From: Flavobacteriales bacterium
Lineage (GTDB): Bacteria > Bacteroidota > Bacteroidia > UBA10329
Direction of reading: 5' to 3'
Assembly: GCA_016124845.1 (NCBI GenBank)
Contig: WGMW01000012.1
Location: forward strand, 52,641 to 116,640
DNA: 64,000 nucleotides
Part shown: positions 15,998-23,888 of the stretch, in pieces
Position numbering within the stretch: position 1 is the first letter of the stretch
How the letters are laid out: every line of letters starts with the position of its first letter
Notes under the pieces: model-generated
Databases searched by the model: none
The model's input: the letters and a program-made list of their open reading frames with translations, nothing else
What the model was told of the DNA's origin: nothing
Translations under genes and position numbers: made by a program

Positions 15998-17290
15998 ATG
16001 GAGCAAGTGCATGATCCCAGAGAGTTCATTAGAGGAATTCAACAAATACTCATTAACAATACAATTAGAATCGGATTTCTGTTTGGGGCAGGGACGTCAA
16101 TGGCCGCTCCGCTGACGGATAAGGATGGGAATCTAATGCGCGATGGCAAGGGGCGCAAGAAACCGTTGATTCCTGGGGTTTGGTCGATGACATCCACTAT
16201 AGTTGAATCTATCAACGAAGACAAATTCAAAAAGGCGTTGAAGCAGATTAAAGAAGAATTAGAATCCAATGAAAAGGAACCAGAAAAAAAGAATCAAGCA
16301 TTCATGCTTGAAAATATCATATCTGCTATTGACCAAAAACTTAGGGTAGTTGGAAAAGACAAACTATGTGGCCTTAATAAGGAAGAACTCAAACAATTAA
16401 GAGCCAATTTCCAAAAGAAAATCAAAGATCTAGTTGCGGTTCATGATAATGACGAAATCAATCTCCATAAATCCAGCGCGATGCACTCGGATTTTGCCCG
16501 TTGGATTAGATATGCTGCCAGAAAACACTCGATTGAAGTATTTACCACCAACTACGATTACCTCTTTGAGATTGGATTTGAGGACCAGAGACTTCCATAT
16601 TTCGATGGATTTGTTGGGGGATTCAGCCCGTTTTTTGATCCTATTAGTGTTGAGAACGATCAGTTATTACCTAAATGGACGAGGTTGTGGAAACTTCATG
16701 GTTCACTAGGATGGGGGTATAATGAAGAAGAAACCAGAATCATAAGAAGCCGAGAACTTAGTTCTGATGGTATTGTGATTTATCCTTCGTTGTTGAAGTA
16801 TGACGATTCTAGAAAACAACCATACTCAAGCTACATAGAGAGATTGTCTTCCTTTATTAAGAAAGATGATGGTGTGCTGTTTATCTGTGGTTATTCATTC
16901 GGAGACGAGCATATCAATGAGACAATAATGAATGCTCTTGAACAATCTAAATCAACTACAGTGATTGCGCTCGTATTCGATGACCAACTATCAGAAACGT
17001 CCATCCCGGTCAAAATCGGAAGGCGATCGAATAAAATCATGATTTGCTCAAATAAAACCGCATTAATCGGTGGTGTTTATGGGAACTGGAAACTCAAACG
17101 GGAGCCTGCAAAGGATGATTTTGAGTTTATAGATAGGTTCTTTGATCGTGATGGTCCAGAACCAACAGAGGCTAAAGGAAAGGGGGATGAGACACCTATC
17201 AGTACCGGGCTGCTTAAGCTCGTAGATTTTAGTGTGTTCGTTGAGTTCCTTATTGACCTGTCTTATCCAACAGAATTGAAAAATGGATAG
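15998..17290 (+). CDS. SIR2-domain NAD-hydrolysing defence protein
   Basis: A 430-residue protein with a bacterial defence-type SIR2 (SIR2_2) domain. Motifs are in order: FLFGAGTSM at residues 27-35 (NAD-binding loop), FTTNYDYLFE at 182-191 with Asn185, LWKLHGSLGW at 230-239 with catalytic His234, and FICGYSFGDEHINETI at 295-310. Residues 80-160 form a charged helical insert. Such proteins destroy NAD+ on phage infection when paired with a HerA ATPase. The stop codon lies 8 bp inside the HerA gene, as expected for a coupled SIR2-HerA pair. ATG 15998 is preferred over the upstream TTG because of the promoter position. Confidence 0.88.
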   Translation: MEQVHDPREFIRGIQQILINNTIRIGFLFGAGTSMAAPLTDKDGNLMRDGKGRKKPLIPGVWSMTSTIVESINEDKFKKALKQIKEELESNEKEPEKKNQAFMLENIISAIDQKLRVVGKDKLCGLNKEELKQLRANFQKKIKDLVAVHDNDEINLHKSSAMHSDFARWIRYAARKHSIEVFTTNYDYLFEIGFEDQRLPYFDGFVGGFSPFFDPISVENDQLLPKWTRLWKLHGSLGWGYNEEETRIIRSRELSSDGIVIYPSLLKYDDSRKQPYSSYIERLSSFIKKDDGVLFICGYSFGDEHINETIMNALEQSKSTTVIALVFDDQLSETSIPVKIGRRSNKIMICSNKTALIGGVYGNWKLKREPAKDDFEFIDRFFDRDGPEPTEAKGKGDETPISTGLLKLVDFSVFVEFLIDLSYPTELKNG

Positions 17291-19085
17291 TATCCCTCAT
17301 ACGATTATCGGACACATCAAGAGTGTTAATGGCAGTCGGTTATCGGTTAAGTTATCCGATGACTTCCGGTCTTCTATGCCCATCATTAACGGTGTTGTAT
17401 ACCGCATAGGTCAAATCGGCTCATTCGTTAGAATTCCGTTGGGATATGCTCATTTATATGGTTTGGTGACTCAAGCTGGTGCAGAGGCGATACCAGAAAA
17501 ACTATTAGGAAACGCACAAACAGATGAGGCAACTAACAGTTCTCGCTGGATTACTGTGGTCCTGGTTGGTGAGAGGGTCAGAAACAGGTTTGAGCGTGGA
17601 GTTATTCAGTTTCCAACCCCCGATGATGAAGTGCATCTAGTCACGATTGATGACCTAAAGATTATTTACAGTGAAATAGATGGTGATAGCTCCATTACGG
17701 TTGGACAAATTAGTTCATCCGAGAGCCTTCCAGCGCATATTGATTTGAATAGGTTTCTATCTAGGCATAGCGCTATTGTTGGTAGTACTGGAAGCGGTAA
17801 ATCAAACACAGTTTCCATAATTCTTGAGGCTATTGCTTCACGTAAAGAGTTTAAATCTTCCAGAATTCTGCTTATCGATCCGCACGGTGAATACAATGAA
17901 ACTCTAAAACCGTTCAGTAAAGTGTTTAGAGTAAACGCAGATTTGAAGAATGCAGAACACGAGTTGCGTATCCCGTTTTGGGCTCTGCCATTTGAAGAGT
18001 TGTTTTCGATTTTTCCAGGAGACCTGAAGGAATCTGCCTTAGATAATGTTAGAGCCAATATTCAGAGTCGAAAAAGTGCGGCAGCTAAACTTTTGGCGAA
18101 AAAACCATCTGACCAATCAATTAACGCTGACAGTCCTGTGCCATTCAGTCTTAACCATCTTTGGTACGACCTAGACGATTTTGAAAAGCAAGTATTCGAT
18201 AAGGTCAAAGTGGGAACTGAGTATGAGTTGCGGTTTGTAGAAAGGATTTTAGAAGGAAACCCAGTTACGCTTACGCCCAGTCAACATCAACCACCTGGAG
18301 CGGGCGGAGGAAACCCAAACATCAACAAAGCCGCTATGGGCATACTTACTTTCCTGAATGGCATGCGTAACCGAATATTGGATGATCGGTACAGATTCTT
18401 GTTCAATCCAGGAGAATATTTGCCCGATGCCAATGGTAAGGCTGAATACGATTTAGATAGCTTGTTGGCAAGTTGGCTGAATGACGATAAGCCAATTACA
18501 ATTTTAGACTTGTCAGGCGTCCCTTCGGAAATCATGACATCGATTTCTGGGACGATTATCAAAATAATCTATGATTCACTTTTTTGGGGCCAAGAATTAA
18601 ATGTTGGAGGGCGTAAACAACCACTATTGATAGCGTTGGAAGAAGCTCATAGTTATTTGAAAGCGGGCGTTGATTCTATTTCATCACGAACAGTTCAAAC
18701 CATTGCAAAAGAAGGGCGAAAGTATGGGGTTGGTTTGCTGCTCATTACTCAACGCCCCTCGGAATTAGATGAGACTGTTCTTAGCCAATTAGGCACTTTA
18801 GTCGCTCTTCGCATGACTAACTCAAAGGATCGGGGACATGTTGGAAGCGTTATGCCTGATGACCTAAATGATCTTGTTTCTTTACTCCCAAGTCTTCGGA
18901 CTGGAGAAGGGTTGGTTATGGGCGAAGCGGTTAAAATTCCTTCTAGAGTGAAATTTGATAAAGTCACCTACGCCCCAAAAAGTAGTGACCCTGTAGCTTC
19001 TGAACAATGGGCAAAGCCAAAACCAAGTGATGATGAATATGAAGAACTCTTACTACGTTGGCGTAATAGAAAACTAAAATCCTAG
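17283..19085 (+). CDS. HerA/FtsK-type ATPase of the SIR2-HerA defence system
   Basis: A 600-residue DUF87/HerA translocase. An N-terminal HAS-barrel (GHIKSVNGSRLSVKL ... YRIGQIGSFVRIPLG) is followed by the P-loop GSTGSGKSNT at 167-176, Walker B LLIALEEAH at 448-456, a sensor ITQRP at 488-492, and a conserved LVALRMTNSKDRGHV region near 505-520. HerA proteins form hexameric rings; with SIR2 they form a large complex that controls NAD+ depletion. It overlaps the SIR2 gene by 8 bp and is followed after 4 bp by the KTSC gene, so the operon continues. Confidence 0.9.
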   Translation: MDSIPHTIIGHIKSVNGSRLSVKLSDDFRSSMPIINGVVYRIGQIGSFVRIPLGYAHLYGLVTQAGAEAIPEKLLGNAQTDEATNSSRWITVVLVGERVRNRFERGVIQFPTPDDEVHLVTIDDLKIIYSEIDGDSSITVGQISSSESLPAHIDLNRFLSRHSAIVGSTGSGKSNTVSIILEAIASRKEFKSSRILLIDPHGEYNETLKPFSKVFRVNADLKNAEHELRIPFWALPFEELFSIFPGDLKESALDNVRANIQSRKSAAAKLLAKKPSDQSINADSPVPFSLNHLWYDLDDFEKQVFDKVKVGTEYELRFVERILEGNPVTLTPSQHQPPGAGGGNPNINKAAMGILTFLNGMRNRILDDRYRFLFNPGEYLPDANGKAEYDLDSLLASWLNDDKPITILDLSGVPSEIMTSISGTIIKIIYDSLFWGQELNVGGRKQPLLIALEEAHSYLKAGVDSISSRTVQTIAKEGRKYGVGLLLITQRPSELDETVLSQLGTLVALRMTNSKDRGHVGSVMPDDLNDLVSLLPSLRTGEGLVMGEAVKIPSRVKFDKVTYAPKSSDPVASEQWAKPKPSDDEYEELLLRWRNRKLKS

Positions 19086-19089
19086 CAAC

Positions 19090-19308
19090 ATGGAAATAGA
19101 AAAAATTTATGTGTCCTCATCGAATATAGAGGCGGTCGGATATGATGAGGCAACGGAAACATTAAGGGTTTGGTTTCTTAATGGGTCCGTCTATGATTAT
19201 TCCGGTGTTAATAGTCTGGAGTTTGAAGGGCTTCGAGATGCTCCTTCGGTTGGATCATACCTTCATCAAAACATCAAAGGGCAGTATCCTTATGTAAAAG
19301 TCGGTTAA
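19090..19308 (+). CDS. KTSC domain protein
   Basis: A 72-residue protein that is almost entirely one KTSC domain: YVSSSNIEAVGYDEATETL, LRVWFLNGSVYDYSGV, then LRDAPSVGSYLHQNIKGQYP with the final YVKVG. The domain takes its name from the C-terminus of some lysyl-tRNA synthetases and often stands alone in mobile or defence regions; its ligand is unknown, although nucleic acid binding has been suggested. It starts 4 bp after the HerA stop, and its stop overlaps the start of the next gene (TAATG), so it is translationally linked to both. Confidence 0.8.
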   Translation: MEIEKIYVSSSNIEAVGYDEATETLRVWFLNGSVYDYSGVNSLEFEGLRDAPSVGSYLHQNIKGQYPYVKVG

Positions 19309-20336
19309 TGTCACTTTCTCTGAATCAAAAACGAAATAGAGTTGAAATCTCGGATTTGCTCATTGAGAACCAAATAGTTTTCAACTACTTCGATAAACTT
19401 CCTGCGGGAGAACGAGACGAGAAACTTCTGAGAGCAATTTACATTGGCGTTTTGGCCTTGATGGAAGACCGCTTGTCTGCCTTCCTATCAAAAACTCAAA
19501 ATGAATTAGGCACCGAATTAGAAAGTTTGAAGGTGATGTTCGACCTGAAGCAAGAACTCTTCTATAAGACCACTATGAAGGGTATGCTTGCGGAAGAGGA
19601 GATTGCCGAGTTTCTGAACAATTACTTCCAAGACAAGAAGTTGAAGGATGTGGCTAAGCTTACGGGCAACGCTGCGGGCAACCTGCCAAAGAATAAGACT
19701 GGTGATATAATCTGTGAAGTTGATGGCTCGCATGACCTTCGAATTGCTATTGAGTGCAAGTTCGATAAGAGCGTGAGGCTTGGCGATATTGAAAGCAAGG
19801 ATGTCTTTATCCGAAAAACGGACACGGCTTGGAGCCAGTTATTGGAGGCTCAGGCCAACCGAGATTCTAAAATAAGTATGATCGTTTTTGACCGCTCGCT
19901 GGTTGACAATAGTGTGCTGAAACAGGTTGAGAATGTCGGGTTCATTCCTGGGGTTGGTTTTATTGTGATCATTGATTCTCAACGTGGCGATTATACCAAC
20001 TTGGCGGTTGGCTATATGCTTGCAAGGGACATTGCAGTGAATGCCAAGGAGACCGAATTGGACAAGGATATGCTTGCTCTTTTAGTAACCCGAATTGTAA
20101 AAGACCTTGGTGAGGTGATGCGCATAAAAATGCTGGTAGAACAGAATATCAGCAACAACCAAGAGATTCTGAAACAGCTTGAAAGAAGCATGCTGCTGAT
20201 GGAGTTCAATCAGCAGTACCTCGGCAAGTTTTTGAAGGACGGCAAACTGACAAAGGAGGATATGCTTGACTTCTATATGGGTGAAGACGTGAAGGAGAAG
20301 TTCAAAGCGATTGAGAAGCAGATTACTTCTGTTTGA
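19308..20336 (+). CDS. PD-(D/E)xK nuclease-like protein in the SIR2-HerA operon
   Basis: A 342-residue protein. The central part has the order of a PD-(D/E)xK nuclease: Glu97/Glu98 in KGMLAEEEIAEFLN, Asp133 in KTGDIICEVDG, and IAIECKFDKSV with Glu149 and Lys151, followed by a helix (TAWSQLLEAQANRD) and strand (ISMIVFDRS). The N-terminal ~90 and C-terminal ~90 residues are helical, probably coiled coil (EILKQLERSMLLMEF). It could cut nucleic acid or be a catalytically altered relative. The start overlaps the KTSC stop codon. This is a motif reading; fold prediction would test it. Confidence 0.6.
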   Translation: MSLSLNQKRNRVEISDLLIENQIVFNYFDKLPAGERDEKLLRAIYIGVLALMEDRLSAFLSKTQNELGTELESLKVMFDLKQELFYKTTMKGMLAEEEIAEFLNNYFQDKKLKDVAKLTGNAAGNLPKNKTGDIICEVDGSHDLRIAIECKFDKSVRLGDIESKDVFIRKTDTAWSQLLEAQANRDSKISMIVFDRSLVDNSVLKQVENVGFIPGVGFIVIIDSQRGDYTNLAVGYMLARDIAVNAKETELDKDMLALLVTRIVKDLGEVMRIKMLVEQNISNNQEILKQLERSMLLMEFNQQYLGKFLKDGKLTKEDMLDFYMGEDVKEKFKAIEKQITSV

Positions 20337-20354
20337 TGGATATGATGATTACCC

Positions 20355-21212
20355 ATGAAGTCGATTCGAGATGTTATTGCGGACATATGGGCCAATGAAG
20401 TAGACAATACCCTAAATCAACTTGAGGATTTTGGCTTTCTAGGGGATGTCAACCACGTGGTTGATTCCGTTCAATCTTGGGATGGATTAGACATTACATA
20501 TGTGGAAGCCCTCGCGTCTTCCACTCTAACCAAAATCAACACTAAGCTTTCCCAGCTAGACTTCAACGAAAAGCGAACCTTACGTTATACAATTGGAAAC
20601 ATTATGAGTCGGCTTTTTGTGCTATTGATGGCCAAAAGTCAGGTTAGTCAGGCAAAGCTTGGAGGGGGCTTGGCGAAGACGTTGAAAACCACCTGCAAAC
20701 TTCACAATTGGAACTATGACGAACTGGTCAAGGAATTCCAACACGAGGTTGCTCAATTCCTGAATTCACAGATATTAAGCCCTCCAGAATCAAAGGAAAT
20801 AACCCATAGTTCAACCTACTACTATAAATGGACTGGAGACAGAAAAGGAGATTTAGTCGACTTGGCCGTTAGGCTGAAAGACAACGGCATCATTAAATCC
20901 CAAAACGAATTCCAGAAACTGTTTACCAACACATCGAAAGGAAATTTAAGTGTAAGAACTTCCAAAGAGCATCGAGATTTGGTTTTGGTACTCTTTGATG
21001 AACTAAAGACAGCAGGACTAATAGCGTGGTTTGGTCATCGCGCCAAACATTTTACTCCTCTGAAAGCCCGATTTGTTGATTTTGAAGGAAATCAGTTAAT
21101 CCAAGTTGAAGTAAGAAGGTTAATGTTTGCCATTAGAAAGAATTCAACTAAGCATGCTGAGTTGAAGAGGATTGTACATAGCTGGACTAATGGGTTTAAG
21201 GATTCTCGTTGA
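20355..21212 (+). CDS. Unknown protein, last gene of the extended SIR2-HerA operon
   Basis: A 285-residue protein, mostly helical. A central segment YYYKWTGDRKGDLVDLAVRL followed by KDNGIIKSQNEFQKLFTN resembles the C-terminal part of RteC-type proteins of Bacteroidota conjugative transposons (K-W-x-G ... LV-LI--L---G-I), suggesting a winged-helix-like fold, but the similarity is short. The C-terminus is basic (RRLMFAIRKNSTKHAELKRI). It follows the nuclease-like gene after 18 bp on the same strand. No enzyme motif is visible. It may bind DNA or act as a specificity or regulatory subunit; this is inference only. Confidence 0.5.
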   Translation: MKSIRDVIADIWANEVDNTLNQLEDFGFLGDVNHVVDSVQSWDGLDITYVEALASSTLTKINTKLSQLDFNEKRTLRYTIGNIMSRLFVLLMAKSQVSQAKLGGGLAKTLKTTCKLHNWNYDELVKEFQHEVAQFLNSQILSPPESKEITHSSTYYYKWTGDRKGDLVDLAVRLKDNGIIKSQNEFQKLFTNTSKGNLSVRTSKEHRDLVLVLFDELKTAGLIAWFGHRAKHFTPLKARFVDFEGNQLIQVEVRRLMFAIRKNSTKHAELKRIVHSWTNGFKDSR

Positions 21213-21307
21213 TGTTAAGTTGATGATGAGTTGACCGTGAACTGAGCGAGTCAATTTAATGCTGATTATCGACCTAATTTTATCCTCGGATTAAAAATTC
21301 AATTATC

Positions 21308-21766
21308 ATGACAATAAATCAATTTGTCCAAGTCAATGGACTAGGAATTACGGATGCAATCGTGTTGCGCAAGAAATTCTTTGGAATGGTAGACCATTAT
21401 GCTCTGTATATGGGAGTGCGCGAAAACCGGCACGTATTCATTGCCAACTACACTCAGGGAGTTCGTGAAATAGGAGAAGATGAACTTGCCGAATTTCTGA
21501 CGCAACTTGAACCTACAAGAATCGAAAGGTTTCCAGGAAATGAAATTCAACGGGTATCTGCAATTCGCAGGGCATGGTCTCGCGTTGGACAACAAGCATA
21601 TGACTATATCACCAACAATTGCGAGCATTTCAAGAATTGGGTTCATTGGGGTGAGCATCGAAGTGAACAGGTTGAAGCCGCTGGTAAAGTTGTTGCAGGT
21701 GCTGCATTGATTGCTGGAGGCGCTCTTGCTATCGGCTTACTAGCCTCCCTATTAAAAGAAGATTAA
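21308..21766 (+). CDS. LRAT-like NlpC/P60-superfamily membrane protein
   Basis: A 152-residue protein with the circularly permuted NlpC/P60 arrangement of lecithin-retinol-acyltransferase-like enzymes: a His in VDHYALYMG near residue 30, and the catalytic Cys in YITNNCEHFKNWVHWG near residue 110. A C-terminal hydrophobic segment (VVAGAALIAGGALAIGLLAS) would anchor it in a membrane. Eukaryotic relatives are phospholipid acyltransferases or phospholipases A; bacterial ones are poorly known. It begins 95 bp after the SIR2 operon and heads a four-gene same-strand run of small proteins. Confidence 0.75.
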   Translation: MTINQFVQVNGLGITDAIVLRKKFFGMVDHYALYMGVRENRHVFIANYTQGVREIGEDELAEFLTQLEPTRIERFPGNEIQRVSAIRRAWSRVGQQAYDYITNNCEHFKNWVHWGEHRSEQVEAAGKVVAGAALIAGGALAIGLLASLLKED

Positions 21767-21786
21767 CCTTTAAATTTTTAAACCAA

Positions 21787-22005
21787 ATGCCATTTCCATT
21801 AATTCCAATCTTAGCCGTAGCCGCCATTTTAGGAGGTGTTGGCACGCTCTTGTGGTATGATAAGTTAACACCCGCTCAAAAAGCGGATGCAAATCGAAGA
21901 GCCAATCGTGTTGCAATGAACTTGTTCCAAAAACAATTAGCTCAATTAACCGAGAGCCAGAAGAAGCAGGTTTACAACCAAGTTCGCAAAGAACTCAATT
22001 CCTAA
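21787..22005 (+). CDS. Small single-pass membrane protein
   Basis: A 72-residue protein. The N-terminus is one transmembrane helix (PLIPILAVAAILGGVGTLLW) and the remainder is a charged helix (LTPAQKADANRRANRVAMNL and QLTESQKKQVYNQVRKEL). It starts 20 bp after the LRAT-like gene. It could be a membrane partner of that protein, because both have a single membrane segment and short charged tails. No family was recognised. Confidence 0.6.
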   Translation: MPFPLIPILAVAAILGGVGTLLWYDKLTPAQKADANRRANRVAMNLFQKQLAQLTESQKKQVYNQVRKELNS

Positions 22006-22017
22006 TAGTATGCATTC

Positions 22018-22284
22018 ATGAAAATTCAAGTCAATGAGGGTCATGCAGGTGTTCTCACCATGCGAGATGGGACAACGAAGAATTATGGAGTAATACGCCT
22101 GACGAAAGACATGCAGAATTTGGTGCATTACACTGGAAAAGGGCTTCGGGAAATCTTTCCACGCAATCCGAATGAAGAACAACTTAAGAAGGCCGAAGAG
22201 TTGAAGCAACTCGATGAGAAGGTTCTAATGCGCTCCGGTCATATTGTGTGGACGCCTGTTTCGGAGATACTGGAGGCGAATTGA
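22018..22284 (+). CDS. Small soluble protein, function unknown
   Basis: An 88-residue protein without signal or membrane segment. The N-terminal half is probably beta-rich (IQVNEGHAGVLTMRDGTTKN, YGVIRLTKDM). The C-terminal half has a charged helix (NEEQLKKAEELKQLDEKV) and ends HIVWTPVSEILEAN. It starts 12 bp after the preceding small membrane protein, suggesting cotranscription. No family was recognised. Confidence 0.55.
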   Translation: MKIQVNEGHAGVLTMRDGTTKNYGVIRLTKDMQNLVHYTGKGLREIFPRNPNEEQLKKAEELKQLDEKVLMRSGHIVWTPVSEILEAN

Positions 22285-22348
22285 CCATAATTAACAGCGG
22301 AAACCGAAAAGCTTTAATAGAGTAGGTGAAATCCAAATTCAATCATTT

Positions 22349-22483
22349 ATGGCTAAATCAAGCGGAATGAAGAATGCACCAAGCACTACGGGAAGACCTT
22401 CCGGTGGTGGCAGATCAAATGCGCCAACTAAGGGTGGCTCAAATTCTGGGGGAGCATCAAAAGGAGGAGCCACTAAGAAGTAA
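22349..22483 (+). CDS. 44-residue Gly/Ser/Lys-rich protein
   Basis: ATG 22349 opens a 44-codon frame that reads MAKSSGMKNAPSTTGRPSGG at its start, is built of Gly, Ser, Lys, Asn, Pro and Thr throughout, and ends GGATKK before TAA at 22481. It has the look of short disordered basic proteins that recur in Bacteroidota genomes, and it is followed by a terminator-like hairpin. It lies 64 bp after the 88-residue gene and may be the last gene of the LRAT cassette. The low-complexity composition means expression needs proof. Confidence 0.5.
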   Translation: MAKSSGMKNAPSTTGRPSGGGRSNAPTKGGSNSGGASKGGATKK

Positions 22484-22514
22484 GCTCTACATCTCGGAAA
22501 TCTCCGAAAGCAAC

Positions 22515-22549
22515 CCCGTTCTGGACGCAGAGCGGGATTGTTCGTTTTT
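22515..22549 (+). terminator. Putative terminator closing the LRAT/small-protein cassette
   Basis: CCCGTTCTG pairs with CAGAGCGGG (one G-T pair) around a 4-base loop; ATTGTTCGTTTTT follows. It lies 31 bp after the 44-residue frame. Confidence 0.55.
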
Positions 22550-22665
22550 ACTTTTCAATCAACTATTCCAACATTAACCTGTCTGGAAAAACTAACCATT
22601 GTTTTCACAAGCCATCAACTTGTCCATCCTGACCTACTCAAACAACCGATTCTGTTTTTGATTCA

Positions 22666-22735
22666 GAGATTCTTCCTTCGTCAGAATGACAAAGGGAATA
22701 TCTGGGAGATTGCCGCGCTGCGCTCGCAATGACGG
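22666..22735. repeat. Two dispersed repeats at the right border of the defence island
   Basis: GAGATTCTTCCTTCGTCAGA with ATGAC, then GAGATTGCCGCGCTGCGCTC followed by GCAATGACGGG. Both are members of the well-known dispersed intergenic families found in many environmental genomes. They lie between the small-protein cassette and the minus-strand restriction gene. Confidence 0.65.
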
Positions 22736-22763
22736 GAATTGCTCATGGGCCTACTGAAACCGA

Positions 22764-23633
22764 CTAATCGCGGTAGGTTCCTTTGAATACTTCGTTGACC
22801 TGCCAATGGATGAACTCGGGTTCTGGGTAGTAGGTGCGTTTGACCGGAAGTTGAATACCGCGATCATGAAAGCGCAAGAGCCATTCTTGGAGCCCATACC
22901 CTCCGTTTGCCTTGGTAGATACTTTGAGTTTGAGGTTCTCATCAATTGCAAAGAGACCGTAGTCGAACAGTTTATGATGCATGGTGCACATGGCCACTCC
23001 ATTCTGTTCTATATCCGGTCCTCCGGCCTGATGCCATTTAATATGGGCGGCCTCTACACCGACCACTTGATCATCTCTTCTTATCTGGAAGCCGCAAATG
23101 GCACATTTGCGCTCGTATGCTTCGAGTACCCTCTGACGGAATTCGGGGTCTCTCCTTTTCCGTTTGTGTTCGGTGTAGTCGAAGTCGAGCTCCAGACCCA
23201 AGGCGTTCAAAATATCTTCATGAAGCGATTCTGGAAAGTTCTCGTGAAGCAAGAATTCCACAGCCTTAGTAAAAACTGTTGGGTCTTTCAATGAATCCTG
23301 CACTTCGGGAATGAAGCTGCCCGAAGCTTGCACCTGAATGAGTTTTCCTTTACCGTAATCTTGTGTTGTTTTAAGAGGCTCAGATGCATTGACTGTCCAA
23401 ATACCATCGTTTGCAAGACGTAGAAACGGATAAGTAGCCTTCGTTGGATTGGGTGGTCCGTAATCTTCCAACAGTTTGGACAGTTTCTCATCGACAACAG
23501 TAAACGGGTTGACGGTAACGCCCCGTTGCAACTGGGAAAGGGCAAAGAGCATGAGCAAAGGCTTGTGGGGCGCCCGCTTATCACCTTTTTTCCATGCGTT
23601 GACGTTCGCTATTGCCTTCAGTACATCCACCAT
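22764..23633 (-). CDS. Sulfur-binding-domain HNH restriction endonuclease (phosphorothioate-DNA type)
   Basis: A 289-residue protein. Residues 1-150 match the SBD seen in ScoMcrA-type enzymes: WKKGDKRAPHKPLLMLFALS at 14-33, then TKATYPFLRLANDGIW. Residues 160-289 hold a zinc-supported HNH nuclease: CAICGFQ (177-183), EAAHIKWHQAGG with His197, NGVAMCTMHHKLFDYG (211-226). Such enzymes cut phosphorothioated or methylated DNA (type IV restriction). It stands alone on the minus strand, without dnd modification genes nearby, so it would restrict incoming modified DNA. The start ATG at 23633 directly opens the SBD. Confidence 0.85.
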   Translation of the reverse strand: MVDVLKAIANVNAWKKGDKRAPHKPLLMLFALSQLQRGVTVNPFTVVDEKLSKLLEDYGPPNPTKATYPFLRLANDGIWTVNASEPLKTTQDYGKGKLIQVQASGSFIPEVQDSLKDPTVFTKAVEFLLHENFPESLHEDILNALGLELDFDYTEHKRKRRDPEFRQRVLEAYERKCAICGFQIRRDDQVVGVEAAHIKWHQAGGPDIEQNGVAMCTMHHKLFDYGLFAIDENLKLKVSTKANGGYGLQEWLLRFHDRGIQLPVKRTYYPEPEFIHWQVNEVFKGTYRD

Positions 23634-23688
23634 GTAAATCTATTAAAGTGGATGAATTGTGTGTTGAGGTTGGGAAGGGAGAAGGAAG

Positions 23689-23788
23689 GATCATTGCGAC
23701 TCCTCCCTTCTTTCGAAATGACAAAAGGAGGTGGATGGAACGGGGGCCGTATTAGACCCTGAAACGAGTTCAGGGTGACGAGGGTTTG
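23689..23788. repeat. Dispersed repeats next to the tRNA (CCTGAA..TTCAGGGTGACG type)
   Basis: GATCATTGCGACTCCTCCCT with TTCGAAATGACAAAAGGAGG, and ACCCTGAAACGAGTTCAGGG followed by TGACGAGGGTTTG. On the minus strand they read as the familiar spurious peptides HPELVSGS and CHFERREES. They abut the 3' end of the tRNA gene. Confidence 0.7.
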
Positions 23789-23861
23789 TTGGCCTACCGG
23801 GACTTGAACCCGGAACCTTCACCTTATAAGAGTGCTGCTCTGACCATTGAGCTACAGGCCA
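23789..23861 (-). tRNA. tRNA-Ile (anticodon UAU)
   Basis: A 73-nt cloverleaf on the minus strand. Acceptor TGGCCTG/TAGGCCA (first pair U-A), D arm GCTC-AATGGTCA-GAGC, anticodon stem GCACT/GGTGA (one mismatch and one wobble), loop CTTATAA giving anticodon TAT, variable AGGTT, T arm CCGGG-TTCAAGT-CCCGG, discriminator A. CCA is not encoded. By position the anticodon decodes AUA. This isoacceptor is unusual in bacteria, most of which read AUA with lysidine-modified CAU. Confidence 0.8.
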
Positions 23862-23862
23862 A

Positions 23863-23888
23863 TAAAAAAGCCCCTTGAAATGGGGCTT
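23863..23888 (-). terminator. Terminator-like hairpin immediately 5' of tRNA-Ile
   Basis: On the minus strand AAGCCCC-ATTTCAA-GGGGCTT is followed by TTTTATT and then the tRNA 5' end. It looks like a terminator but lies upstream of the tRNA in the same orientation. Confidence 0.55.
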
